Source: GCA-002727735 sp038134525 (GTDB lineage: Bacteria; Bacteroidota; Bacteroidia; Flavobacteriales_D; Parvicellaceae). From it: a stretch of 64,000 nucleotides of DNA. The stretch covers positions 36,162 to 100,161 of the forward strand of contig JAYPVI010000008.1 in NCBI GenBank assembly GCA_038134525.1, in the 5' to 3' direction. The position numbers and the translations under genes are program-made. The notes beneath the pieces were generated by a model. The model searched no databases, was not told the origin of the DNA, and saw nothing but the letters and a program-made list of their open reading frames with translations. Positions 34,715 through 44,301 of this stretch are shown here, piece by piece (the first letter of the stretch is position 1; each line of letters starts with the position of its first letter).

Positions 34715-35395
34715 TTAGCTTTTATGAATTGTAGTAGAAACTGAGTATACTAGTATTATTTGGGCACTTATATACGTTAACATTATTAAAAAAGGGAAAT
34801 TTAGAAAATTAATACTTACGCTATGAAATGTATTTATGGCAATTAATGAATCTGAAATAATAAATAACAGCGCCCCAAACAGAGAAAAGTACTCTCTACA
34901 TTTAATCGTGTTAAAAGCAGCAGCCATTCCCATGAAAGATATTATAATGGTGTAGAAAAGAACAGGAATTTGCAAATCCCCAGTATTATCCCACACTGTT
35001 TGAAGTACAATGAAAGCTATTAATGAAAAAAACAAAATCGTAAACAAATGAATGGCCTTAGGCTTAAATGGTTTCGATATTGATAAAAAAATGATGATAT
35101 AAAACAGATGGGCAACTAAGAAAGAGGAAAGCCCTAAAAGAAAATACAATGGGGATTCAAAAATTAAAAACAAGTCTCCAAACCAAGAAAACAACAATGC
35201 AAATAATAAAAATTTTCCTGTTTTAGCTCTTGAAACTTTTTTGGAATAGAAATAATATCCAATTGAAGGGATAATAAATGGCTTAATGATTAAGTGTATA
35301 TTTTTTTGTCCCAATGCTAATGAAATCAAATCTGAAATTATAATTAACAAAATGATATAATCTTGCCATTTTATGAAGTTCTGTATTTTTACCAT
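34715..35395 (-). CDS. YhhN-family membrane protein (lysoplasmalogenase-like)
   Basis: The protein is 226 residues with about eight membrane helices. The family motifs KPFIIPSIGYYFYS, FSWFGDLFLIFESPLYFLLGLSS (as FSWFGDLFLIFE and FLLGLSSFLVAHLFY), MGMAAAFNTI and GALLFIISDSLIAIN are present, including conserved Asp residues of helices 3 and 7. Eukaryotic TMEM86 members cleave vinyl-ether lysophospholipids; bacterial function is less certain. It is divergent from a metalloprotease gene with only 20 bp between the starts. Confidence 0.85.
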   Translation of the reverse strand: MVKIQNFIKWQDYIILLIIISDLISLALGQKNIHLIIKPFIIPSIGYYFYSKKVSRAKTGKFLLFALLFSWFGDLFLIFESPLYFLLGLSSFLVAHLFYIIIFLSISKPFKPKAIHLFTILFFSLIAFIVLQTVWDNTGDLQIPVLFYTIIISFMGMAAAFNTIKCREYFSLFGALLFIISDSLIAINTFHSVSINFLNFPFLIMLTYISAQIILVYSVSTTIHKS

Positions 35396-35415
35396 AATTG
35401 AAAGATAAAGTTATC

Positions 35416-36795
35416 ATGAAAAATTCACATGCCCTTTCGTGTATATTAAGTTTGTTTTTTTGTTTTAATACATATGGGCAATTTGATTACCTCAAAGCCT
35501 ACATACCCACGGAAAATTGTTCTTTTCAAACTCATCCTATTTTAGAAATAAAAACTTGGGTACATATTGTGCAGTATGATACGTCTGAGCCCAGAAATAT
35601 CACCATAGACTCTATGGATTATTTAACTAATCAATATAGATGGATAAACCAAATGTTTAGTAAATTGCAACCTCCAACTGTAGCCAATCCAATGGGTGAA
35701 AAGCCCTATATAAATGATTCTAGAATTAGATTTATTATTGATACCATCAGCTTTCATGTAGACTCAAATGCATGGGACAGGATGCAGTACAGAAAAGAGG
35801 AAACCCCCAACAAATGGATAGAAATCATTGAGATCAATTCAGATTCAAACTCCATTACCATTAAAGGCATAAGAAATCGGTTTAAACCCATATTAGATAG
35901 CTTAATTGTAGGAGGAACTTTGTTTAATGACGGTGTTTTTCATCCCGAAAAAATAACATTAGAAATTGACAATAGCAGTAGCACTCCTAGAAAAAACACC
36001 GTACTTCATCTAAAAGAAAATATTCAAATTAGCGAAGACACTACAGGTTACGTTACCTATTTCAAAAAAATTGACAAAAACTGTAATAAAGACAATTGGA
36101 TTAAATTAACAAACGAAGACAAAAATTACCTACATGTATTTTACACAGGGGCTTCCAAAGACGGACCTGCTTTTGGTTGTGGCCCCTCACCCTATTTTCT
36201 TAATGTGTCAAACATTATTAAAAATGGAGGTTATGCAACCGCCCAATTAACAGGTCATGAACTGGGGCATTGCGTTGGATTAAGACATACTAACACACCT
36301 CAATTTGAGGATTTACCAAGAACAGATCGATTTGGTTGGATTCAATGTAATAATGAAAATACCAGCAATAATATTATGGGCTATAATTTGTGTAGAAATT
36401 ACCTTTCACCTCTACAAATAGGATACATTCACTACAGATACTCTAACATTGATGAATTGGCAAAAACAACAAAAAATATTGATAATTACAATGAAAATGT
36501 CAAAGTGAAGAAAAATACCGTCTGGGAGAGAAGTTTTATAGCATCTGGTGATATTATCGTAAAAAAAGGAAGTTCACTTGTAATACACAATAAAATAATT
36601 ATGCCTAAGGGTAGCAAAATAGTACTTGAAAGAAATAGTGAGTTAATAGTTGACGGAGGAGTTATTAAAAATATTGACGGTAATTGGAAGGGAATTATCA
36701 ATTGCAGAACCTATTCAAAAATTCATAAAAAACCTTATTTAAAGAAAAACAGAGGGAAAATCCAATTATTAAATGGAGGAGAAATCGTTTACTGA
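35416..36795 (+). CDS. Secreted metzincin-type metalloprotease
   Basis: The ATG at 35416 gives 459 residues with signal peptide MKNSHALSCILSLFFCFNTYGQ; a TTG 18 bases upstream is possible but poorer. The zinc motif HELGHCVGLRH is at 281-291 (HExxHxxGxxH), with a Met-turn SNNIMGYNLC downstream. This fits the metzincins, near the M43/pappalysin group. The last 90 residues form short beta repeats (GDIIVKKGSSLVIHN, KIVLERNSELIVDGG) as in the beta-helical tails of secreted Bacteroidetes proteins. I see no T9SS sorting domain. Overlaps the convergent AsmA gene by 7 bp. Confidence 0.75.
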   Translation: MKNSHALSCILSLFFCFNTYGQFDYLKAYIPTENCSFQTHPILEIKTWVHIVQYDTSEPRNITIDSMDYLTNQYRWINQMFSKLQPPTVANPMGEKPYINDSRIRFIIDTISFHVDSNAWDRMQYRKEETPNKWIEIIEINSDSNSITIKGIRNRFKPILDSLIVGGTLFNDGVFHPEKITLEIDNSSSTPRKNTVLHLKENIQISEDTTGYVTYFKKIDKNCNKDNWIKLTNEDKNYLHVFYTGASKDGPAFGCGPSPYFLNVSNIIKNGGYATAQLTGHELGHCVGLRHTNTPQFEDLPRTDRFGWIQCNNENTSNNIMGYNLCRNYLSPLQIGYIHYRYSNIDELAKTTKNIDNYNENVKVKKNTVWERSFIASGDIIVKKGSSLVIHNKIIMPKGSKIVLERNSELIVDGGVIKNIDGNWKGIINCRTYSKIHKKPYLKKNRGKIQLLNGGEIVY

Positions 36796-39407
36796 TCAAT
36801 ATCAAATTTTGGCTTTTCTTTCACTTCCTCTTCTACTCCAATTTTTTTCAAAAACTTATTCAATTTTGAAGAGTCTTTCTTTTTTCTTTTTCTCTGTACA
36901 GAATTAATTGATTTTTGATCATTTAAAGTCGTATCTTTTTCTTCCCATTCTATCTCAAATTCAGGCTCTTTTTCAAGTTCTTTAACTTCTTCCCCTTTTA
37001 AAATTTTCTTAACAATTTCTTTTTCTTGCTTTATCTTTTCGGATCTCTGTTCTTTCATTTTTTTACGATCAAACTTGTATTTCAAATCGTTTAAATGCCC
37101 TGTTATTTGAAGGAACAACTCCTTAATATCCTCTTTTTCCTCTAAAAAATCTTCTTTTACTTTTTCATTTCTTTTTTTAATTTCTTTCCAATTAAAACTC
37201 AGGTAATAATCAACAGAGTCAGAAATAGTTTGTGTTCCGTGTAGATGCAAATTCAACATATTATTCTCAAGATAGGTTGGCGACACATTTAATTTACCAT
37301 CCCTAAAAGACATTTTATTATTGAACGGCTTAAATGAGACTTTTTGAGATTTTAATTTATAATATGGAATATCGACAATATTTCTTGTTATTACACTTTC
37401 ATCAAAATAGTCAACCAAATCAGTTAGATACGAATAGTCCACGAGTCTTACATGCTCAAATGTGTTATTTGATTCAAATTCAAGCGATTTCAACTCAAAT
37501 GAAGTTTGATTGTTAATGAAAAAAGAAGTGTGAAAAACCGATGAAACTTTTCCTTTAATTTGATTACTATTAATCAGTGACTGATCGAAATTCTCAAACT
37601 CAGACAACAATTTATCTAACGATAATTGTTTTACTTCTCCATTTGCATGTATCGAATATCCATTATCCTCATTTACTATTTCCATCTTATTTAAATAGTA
37701 ATTACCTCCTTGCCCTTTCGCTATAATATTAAAAAAATTAATGTTTTCCTTCCATTCCAGTTCACGAATTTCAATATCGTAAAAAGAGGCTTTTTCATAA
37801 TTTAATTTTTTAATCTCAAATTTGAGTTTATCTAGTTGAAATCCAACACTAGAAGTGGTATCTTCTGAATCCCCAAATCTGCTAATAAGATCCGTCCAGA
37901 TAGTTGTTGATAACAAGTCAAAGTCCATTTCCCCGCCAACTTTTATTTTTTTTGATTTTTTAATTATGACATCAAACCAATTTGTGATTTTCAAATTAAA
38001 ATCGAATACATCTGTCTGATATTTACACCTTTTACCATTAATTATGATAGCAGGATTAGTAAAAAATAAATTTAATTTTTCAAAATCAATGTCTATCTTT
38101 TTAGTAATATGGGAAGCTCTCCCATTCGAAATTATCAACTCTCCATTGAGCATATTGGCTATATAGTTTTCATTTAATTTTTGGGCTTCAAAATGAACAT
38201 CAAAAATGGAATTACCCACTAAGTTGATTTCAGGTGAGTTAATGAAAAATGCTATTTTATCTAGTGATAGATTTCCGCTAAAATTGGACGATATGACAGG
38301 TTTTTTAAATCCATTTATAGAAAACGCCCCCTTGATGAAATTTTCATTCAATTGACTTGAAAAAGTATGGACGTCCAATCTTTTATTCACATTACTAAAA
38401 CTTCCATTTAAATTGATTTCACTCAATTCCACTTTGCTTTGCCGGTCAAAAAATGAACCATTTTGAATACTAAATTCCGAATTAAAAGCTAAAGGAGAAT
38501 TATCTGATAATTTACCATTAAGTTGACCATCAAAAACAAGAACTCCCTTTGATTTATATCGATTTAAAACATACAGGTAGTCTAAGGGAAAAACACTAAA
38601 TATTTCTTCTAATTTGATATTATCACCCTTTATATTTAGTGACAAATCATCATTTTCAGCTTCGTCAAATTCCCCCAACACATCAAAATGCATAGCTTCA
38701 ATATTTAACTTTCCCCTCTTTATTTTTAAATTGAATGGATTGTTATTTACTTCTAAAATCAAGTCAAGATTGGCATTTTTTTGAGCTAAAAAATTTACAT
38801 CTTCAACCTGGAATCGATTTACTTTAAAGTCAATATTAGTTTCTATATCGTAATTAGTGCTACTAAATTCTCCAGAGAGTAAAGCATTAGTAATATCAAA
38901 TGAATAGTGTTGTTTTAACAGCTTATTTGAGTAATCAAATTGGATTTCATCTAAGGAGACTTCCTCAAGTTGAAATTGAAATTGACTGCTATCACTATTG
39001 TTTTCACTTTTAAAAATGCTATAATTATTTATGCCAAATTCATTTATTTTTAGTCTGCAAAACCCGTCATTTAGGATGACTTTTCTAACGTTATAATTTC
39101 GCTTTAACATATCTAAAGCATTGAAATTCAAGCTCAATTCCTCCGCAAAAACCAATGTGTCATTGTCATTCTTTATATCTTCCAAATAAAAATCCTCAAG
39201 CCTCAAAGAAATCATGGGAAATTGGGAAAATGCGCTTACTGAAATTTCATTAACATATATTGGAGTCTCCAAGTGCTCATTTAGTTTGGTTAACGCCAAT
39301 TCTTTCAATTGGTCACTGTAGAATTTTGTAATTACGATGGATGCACCAAACAATAAGAGCAATAGAAATGCAATAAAAACAACAAGGTATTTGATAACTC
39401 TTAACAT
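36789..39407 (-). CDS. AsmA-family inner-membrane protein
   Basis: The protein is 872 residues. An N-terminal anchor (about 5-27) is followed by the AsmA start region KLNEHLETPIYVNEISVSAFSQFPMISLRLEDFYLED (for example LNEHLETPIYVNEIS, FPMISLRLEDFYL). A very long beta-rich periplasmic part follows, as in bridge-type AsmA/TamB lipid-transfer proteins. The last 100 residues are highly charged Lys/Glu repeats likely to form helices. Likely role is outer-membrane lipid homeostasis, by family. Confidence 0.82.
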   Translation of the reverse strand: MLRVIKYLVVFIAFLLLLLFGASIVITKFYSDQLKELALTKLNEHLETPIYVNEISVSAFSQFPMISLRLEDFYLEDIKNDNDTLVFAEELSLNFNALDMLKRNYNVRKVILNDGFCRLKINEFGINNYSIFKSENNSDSSQFQFQLEEVSLDEIQFDYSNKLLKQHYSFDITNALLSGEFSSTNYDIETNIDFKVNRFQVEDVNFLAQKNANLDLILEVNNNPFNLKIKRGKLNIEAMHFDVLGEFDEAENDDLSLNIKGDNIKLEEIFSVFPLDYLYVLNRYKSKGVLVFDGQLNGKLSDNSPLAFNSEFSIQNGSFFDRQSKVELSEINLNGSFSNVNKRLDVHTFSSQLNENFIKGAFSINGFKKPVISSNFSGNLSLDKIAFFINSPEINLVGNSIFDVHFEAQKLNENYIANMLNGELIISNGRASHITKKIDIDFEKLNLFFTNPAIIINGKRCKYQTDVFDFNLKITNWFDVIIKKSKKIKVGGEMDFDLLSTTIWTDLISRFGDSEDTTSSVGFQLDKLKFEIKKLNYEKASFYDIEIRELEWKENINFFNIIAKGQGGNYYLNKMEIVNEDNGYSIHANGEVKQLSLDKLLSEFENFDQSLINSNQIKGKVSSVFHTSFFINNQTSFELKSLEFESNNTFEHVRLVDYSYLTDLVDYFDESVITRNIVDIPYYKLKSQKVSFKPFNNKMSFRDGKLNVSPTYLENNMLNLHLHGTQTISDSVDYYLSFNWKEIKKRNEKVKEDFLEEKEDIKELFLQITGHLNDLKYKFDRKKMKEQRSEKIKQEKEIVKKILKGEEVKELEKEPEFEIEWEEKDTTLNDQKSINSVQRKRKKKDSSKLNKFLKKIGVEEEVKEKPKFDIDQ

Positions 39408-39425
39408 ATCTACCTCAAAACTAAT

Positions 39426-40574
39426 CTAGTATTTAATAAATTTTTTCATTTTACTTTCTATATCACTACTCAGCTCAACAAAATAGGTGCCAGATTTTAG
39501 ATGTGAAATGTTAAGATGTTGGTAATTATCAATTTTACCGCATTGGACTTTTCTACCTAACGAACTGATGATACAAAAATCATAACTCGTGGATCTTCCT
39601 TCATTTGAAACTAAAGCCAAGTAATTGGAAGACGGATTGGGAAAAATAATATAATCTAACGTGTTGTGGTTAGTAATTAAATTACCATTATGAATACAAT
39701 ACAAATAGGACCTATACGTTTTAAAGTAAGTCCTCATTTTTTGTGTTTGTTGTTGAGAAAAATAATTTCGGCACTCTTTTCTAGAAAATGACATAATATT
39801 ACTAGGATCAGGATTATAATACTCCCCATATGGGTCTTGCACCATTCCGGTGTATTGACAACTGGCATTAACGAGAGAAGATAAGTTTGGATCAGCAGGA
39901 GTATCACAAAAGCCATCACCTAAATGATTACAACCTACTCTAGCCACTGTTTCTATCCCATTTGTAGTATCATGAGTATGCAACAAAGAAAAATAATGTC
40001 CAATTTCATGAGCCAGGGTAGATCCATTTGAAGCGCACTGATTGGCAATTAAAACTCGGTTTTTTTCACCAGTTAAGTAGGTATATCCGCAAAGCGATAG
40101 AGTTTGACCATCAGAATCTTTAGATAAAAGAGGGACAAAATATAGATTTAAAACATTAGGAAAATCAACTATATCACAGATGATTTCATCAGTTATTTGT
40201 TCAAATTCAGCATATTCATCACTATATATGTAATTAATCGAATTACAATTCGTAAAGTACATACCAGCTGCAGCATAATATTGATTTACGCGCTCAAGTT
40301 CAGTCAATATTGCCGTAGAATCTAATATGCCGGTAGAATCACTGTATCCGACTAAATGAATTTGGATAGGTACAACTGAATCTAAAAATGAATTTTTGGA
40401 AATCTGTTTTGATAATATAGTGCGAATGGTATTTATTGTCCTTTTATCTATCGTAGTTCCACATTCTTCTACATGTTGTGACAAAGTAACTCGAGTCTCA
40501 AAAAAGGTTAGCGTTAGAAAAACTAAAAATAACTTTCTCCATGTGATATTATTCCTTTTAAAGTTAAGGCTCAA
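39426..40574 (-). CDS. Secreted M43-type metalloprotease with T9SS sorting domain
   Basis: The protein is 382 residues with signal peptide ending TRVTLSQ. The zinc motif HEIGHYFSLLH is at 189-199 and has Ser196 where metzincins normally have Gly. GDGFCDTPADP and NIMSFSRKEC (Met-turn) identify the pappalysin-like M43 group. The C terminus IIFPNPSSNYLALVS to SGTYFVELSSD is a type A T9SS sorting domain, so the enzyme should be exported and attached at the cell surface. It overlaps the 3' end of the M23 peptidase gene by 11 bp. Confidence 0.85.
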   Translation of the reverse strand: MSLNFKRNNITWRKLFLVFLTLTFFETRVTLSQHVEECGTTIDKRTINTIRTILSKQISKNSFLDSVVPIQIHLVGYSDSTGILDSTAILTELERVNQYYAAAGMYFTNCNSINYIYSDEYAEFEQITDEIICDIVDFPNVLNLYFVPLLSKDSDGQTLSLCGYTYLTGEKNRVLIANQCASNGSTLAHEIGHYFSLLHTHDTTNGIETVARVGCNHLGDGFCDTPADPNLSSLVNASCQYTGMVQDPYGEYYNPDPSNIMSFSRKECRNYFSQQQTQKMRTYFKTYRSYLYCIHNGNLITNHNTLDYIIFPNPSSNYLALVSNEGRSTSYDFCIISSLGRKVQCGKIDNYQHLNISHLKSGTYFVELSSDIESKMKKFIKY

Positions 40575-41811
40575 TTTGATCTAAATTTTTTCTTAATACA
40601 AGAATATCTTTTAAGTATTTTTCTTTTAAAGAATCTGGAATAGGATCTTTGCTTGGAATATCCATTTTTAAAGGATTAACGGGTTTCCCATTTATATATA
40701 CCCTGTAATCCAAGTGAGGGCCTGTACTTAAGCCTGTACTTCCAACCTCAGCAATCTTTTCTCCTTGTTCTACATAAACCCCCTTTTTAATCCCTTTTTC
40801 AAATTTATTCAAGTGTAAATATTTAGTTACTACATTTCCAAAAGTGTGTTTAATTTTAATCATATAACCTGCCCCACTTGACCAACCTGCAAAAATCACT
40901 TTTCCATCACCTGTTGAAACCACATCAGTACCTGTTGGTGCTGCATAATCTACACCAAAATGAGGGCGATATATTTTTTTAATAGGATGTAGCCTACTGT
41001 AAGAAAATTTAGAAGAAATTCTAACGTATTCCAGCGGAGCTGACAATAATGCTCTCTGCATACTTTCTCCTTTTTCATCATAATAGTGTTCTACTTTTTC
41101 GTATGGTGAAGCGTATCTAAAAGCATATAGGTCTCTTCCTTTGTGGTTAAACAACATAGCTTTGATGTTTCCAACACCAATAAACTGATTATCAACATAT
41201 TTTGCCTCGTAAATTATTTTATAAAAATCATCCATTTGGACGTCAAAAAAATCGATAGTCCACGCATATAGATTTGCTACATCTGAAACAAGTGCTGGAG
41301 TTAAATTATTTTTGATAAATGATTCCCACAAACTATATTTAATAATTCCTGCCGATTCTTTCAATTTAATGGTAATGGGCTTATGAACTAGATAAAGATG
41401 AATAGAGTCCAAGAAATTCATAACCACTAATTCTGTTGGAGAGTGTTGGTATAGCAGTTTTGCACTTTTTAAACTATCTCTTGTCCTTAATGTGTAGTAT
41501 TTGTCTCCAGGGTAAATTCTTCTTATATCATAAACATCTCTGTATGAAGAGCTTAGTTTATTTATTTTACTGTAAGAAATATCCATTCGTTGCAATATTT
41601 CTCCAAAACTCTCGCCATGTTGAACTAGACTACTATCGAAGACATAGTCTTTTTCACTAAAACCATGTATCTCTTTGTATACAATTTCGGGTTCTTGGTG
41701 GTGAATTTCTTTTTGAGCTATCTCCTTTTTTTGATCATTACATGATACCAATGTAATCGCACTTAAAAGAATAATATAATTATACACCTGTTTTATTATT
41801 TCCATTGGCAT
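40564..41811 (-). CDS. M23 (LytM-type) peptidoglycan endopeptidase, lipoprotein
   Basis: The protein is 415 residues (ATG at 41805 is an equally possible start). A lipoprotein signal ends ITLVSCN (Cys24). The LytM domain is at about 290-385: PHFGVDYAAPTGTDV gives the HxxxD pair, and STGLSTGPHLDYRVY holds HLD where the classical second motif is HxH. The same HLD variant is, as I recall, frequent in Bacteroidetes M23 proteins. It probably cuts peptide cross-links during growth or division. Confidence 0.85.
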   Translation of the reverse strand: MPMEIIKQVYNYIILLSAITLVSCNDQKKEIAQKEIHHQEPEIVYKEIHGFSEKDYVFDSSLVQHGESFGEILQRMDISYSKINKLSSSYRDVYDIRRIYPGDKYYTLRTRDSLKSAKLLYQHSPTELVVMNFLDSIHLYLVHKPITIKLKESAGIIKYSLWESFIKNNLTPALVSDVANLYAWTIDFFDVQMDDFYKIIYEAKYVDNQFIGVGNIKAMLFNHKGRDLYAFRYASPYEKVEHYYDEKGESMQRALLSAPLEYVRISSKFSYSRLHPIKKIYRPHFGVDYAAPTGTDVVSTGDGKVIFAGWSSGAGYMIKIKHTFGNVVTKYLHLNKFEKGIKKGVYVEQGEKIAEVGSTGLSTGPHLDYRVYINGKPVNPLKMDIPSKDPIPDSLKEKYLKDILVLRKNLDQIEP

Positions 41812-41885
41812 ACAATATTAAAGTTCAAGGTATTCAATTAAACTTAGTTTGAAGTTTAATTTTTCACAGAGTAATGTTCCTTAAA

Positions 41886-42674
41886 TCAGTAAAAATTGGA
41901 AAGGTGAATCAATTTTATATGCTGTTTGGAAAGATTAGTGTTAAAAAAAACGATCCCTAAACTGAATAAATCTAAAGTAAGCCTTGATTTTTCATGATTA
42001 ACAATTGTTTTCCAGGCATTATTCATTTCTTTTGACCAATAAATATCATCAAATACAAACACATCATTATCATTAACATTACGAACTGCCCAGTTGAAAT
42101 ATGTTAATGTGGCTTTTTCCGTGTGATTTCCATCAAAATAAATAAAGTTAAAATGCCAATTGTTTGCTTTTGTAAAAAGCTCATTAAAGGAAGAATTAAT
42201 AATTTTAACATTCTTTATCCCTAGCGATTTTATGGTTTTATTGGCTATCAAACACTTTTGTTCATCTGCTTCAATCGTAATAACGGAATTTTTCTTTCTT
42301 GCATTGGCTAAATAAGCTGTAGTAAAACCTAGTGAAGTGCCCAATTCAAGGACATTTTTCGGGTTAAATTGATTGACAATTTTAAATAATAATTTTGCTT
42401 TTTTAGGACTAGATTGCTCCTGTTTTAAAATTTTTTTAATTTGAATATTGTCTTTATTTGAATAGGACGATCCTGCTCCTAAATCTAATTTTTTAATCTT
42501 TATTTTGTTCCTGCTTGCTTTATTTCTAACTAGCTCAATTGCTGGAAAACAATAAAAAATACCATTATGATCCAAAATATGCTTGATAAAATGATGCAAG
42601 AATGGAGAGTGAACACCATATTTTGTTGTTCCGCTTAATAAAAACTGTATGTAAGATACGAACTTAAAGAGCAT
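41886..42674 (-). CDS. Class I SAM-dependent O-methyltransferase-like protein
   Basis: The protein is 262 residues. Motif I is NVLELGTSLGFTTAYLA, followed by SVITIEADEQKC (acidic ribose-binding residue) and FNFIYFDGNHTEKAT. The sequence DVFVFDDIYWSKEM provides the late acidic motif found in catechol-type O-methyltransferases. Substrate unknown. It is divergent from tatC. Confidence 0.83.
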   Translation of the reverse strand: MLFKFVSYIQFLLSGTTKYGVHSPFLHHFIKHILDHNGIFYCFPAIELVRNKASRNKIKIKKLDLGAGSSYSNKDNIQIKKILKQEQSSPKKAKLLFKIVNQFNPKNVLELGTSLGFTTAYLANARKKNSVITIEADEQKCLIANKTIKSLGIKNVKIINSSFNELFTKANNWHFNFIYFDGNHTEKATLTYFNWAVRNVNDNDVFVFDDIYWSKEMNNAWKTIVNHEKSRLTLDLFSLGIVFFNTNLSKQHIKLIHLSNFY

Positions 42675-42741
42675 GTGGTAAAATCAGCTTACTGTTTCAA
42701 ATATGTGAATTTATACCATACAAAGTTTTAGATTTGCATCC

Positions 42742-43542
42742 ATGAGTGAAAAAACTCCAGAAAAAGAAATGTCATTTTTAGGACACCTTGAGGAATTAAG
42801 ATGGCGATTAGTAAGATCTGTTATTGTTATACTTGTTCTCGCCATTGTTCTTTTTTACTTTACTGATCCTATTGTTAAGTTGGTGTATCTTAACATGTCT
42901 AAAACTAATTTTCCAACTTATCAATTTTTTTGTTTTTTGTCTCAAGCACTAAACGTAGATGATCTATTGTGTGCAGACGATATTCCTATTCAAATACAAT
43001 CTATAGAAATGACAAAGCAATTTACTACCAATATGTACTTTGCGCTTATTGGTGGTTTAATCATTTCATTTCCTTTTACTTTTTTTCAAATTTGGTCTTT
43101 CATTAAACCTGGATTAAAAGCAAAAGAAATTAAAGCAACGAGATGGATCGTTGTTAACGCTAGTTTTCTATTTTTCTTGGGTGTATTGTTTGGTTACTTT
43201 TTGATTAGCCCACTGTGTGTTCAGTTTTTTGGGGGATATAAACTAACAGATGAAATACAAAATAATTTCACCATAAGTTCATACATGTCTATGATCACCA
43301 CCTCTACCTTTTTAACGGGCGTGTTTTTTGAACTTCCTGTGGTTATGTATCTGATGGCTAAAATCAGCATTTTAGGTTCAGCTATATTAAAAAAATACAG
43401 AAGACACTCACTTGTTGTTATTCTAATCCTTTCTGCCATTATTACACCACCTGACGTAGTTAGTCAATTATTGGTCACTATTCCGGTTTATTCTCTATAC
43501 GAAATAGGTGTTTTGGTCGTTAAAAGAGTAGAAAAAAAATAA
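42742..43542 (+). CDS. tatC: Twin-arginine translocase subunit TatC
   Basis: The protein is 266 residues with six membrane helices. The conserved start MSFLGHLEELRWRLVRS and the segments FQIWSFIKPGLKAKE and FFELPVVMYLMAK identify TatC, the receptor for twin-arginine signal peptides. tatA is not in the window. lptB follows after 16 bp. Confidence 0.96.
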   Translation: MSEKTPEKEMSFLGHLEELRWRLVRSVIVILVLAIVLFYFTDPIVKLVYLNMSKTNFPTYQFFCFLSQALNVDDLLCADDIPIQIQSIEMTKQFTTNMYFALIGGLIISFPFTFFQIWSFIKPGLKAKEIKATRWIVVNASFLFFLGVLFGYFLISPLCVQFFGGYKLTDEIQNNFTISSYMSMITTSTFLTGVFFELPVVMYLMAKISILGSAILKKYRRHSLVVILILSAIITPPDVVSQLLVTIPVYSLYEIGVLVVKRVEKK

Positions 43543-43558
43543 AGTGATCGCATAAATC

Positions 43559-44299
43559 ATGGAATTACAAGCCAATAAAATTAATAAAACGTACAAAGGA
43601 AGAAAAGTAGTTAAAGATGTTTCTTTATCATTAAAAAAAGGGGAAATAGTAGGTTTGTTAGGCCCCAATGGAGCGGGAAAGACCACCTCTTTTTATATGA
43701 TTGTAGGACTCATTAGGCCAGATTCTGGAACTGTTTTTCTACATCAAAATAACATTACTAAAGTACCCATGTACAAGCGATCTAAAATGGGTATAGGTTA
43801 TCTTCCTCAAGAAGTGTCTGTTTTTAGAAAATTATCTGTTGAAGATAATATAAAAGCGATACTAGAAATGTCTTCACTTTCCAAAAAAGAGCAAAAAATA
43901 AAACTAGAGTCATTGATTGAAGAATTTGGTCTAGGACACGTGAGAAAGACTATGGGAATAAAATTATCTGGTGGTGAAAAAAGAAGAACTGAAATTGCTC
44001 GCTGTTTAGCAAATGAACCTGATTTTATTCTTTTAGATGAACCCTTCGCAGGTGTAGATCCAATAGCTGTTGAAGACATTCAGAGAATAGTCCTTAAACT
44101 CAGAGAGAAAAAAATAGGTATTTTAATTACTGATCACAATGTTCAGGAAACCCTTTCTATTGTGGACAGAGCTTACCTGTTATTTGAAGGAACTATTTTA
44201 AAATCGGGGTCTGCAGAAGAATTAGCAGCTGACAAACAAGTTAGAAAAGTATACTTAGGTCAAAATTTTAAGTTGCAAAAAAAGGTAATTGGGATTTAA
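43559..44299 (+). CDS. lptB: LPS export ABC transporter ATPase LptB
   Basis: The protein is 246 residues. Walker A GPNGAGKT is at 35-42, the Q-loop near YLPQEVSVFRKLSVEDN, the signature KLSGGEKRRTEIARCLA near 136, and Walker B FILLDEPFAGVDPIAV near 156. The GGEKRR signature and PFAGVDPIAV are specific to LptB. It powers lipopolysaccharide extraction from the inner membrane. tsaB follows 2 bp after the stop. Confidence 0.96.
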   Translation: MELQANKINKTYKGRKVVKDVSLSLKKGEIVGLLGPNGAGKTTSFYMIVGLIRPDSGTVFLHQNNITKVPMYKRSKMGIGYLPQEVSVFRKLSVEDNIKAILEMSSLSKKEQKIKLESLIEEFGLGHVRKTMGIKLSGGEKRRTEIARCLANEPDFILLDEPFAGVDPIAVEDIQRIVLKLREKKIGILITDHNVQETLSIVDRAYLLFEGTILKSGSAEELAADKQVRKVYLGQNFKLQKKVIGI

Positions 44300-44301
44300 G
44301 C

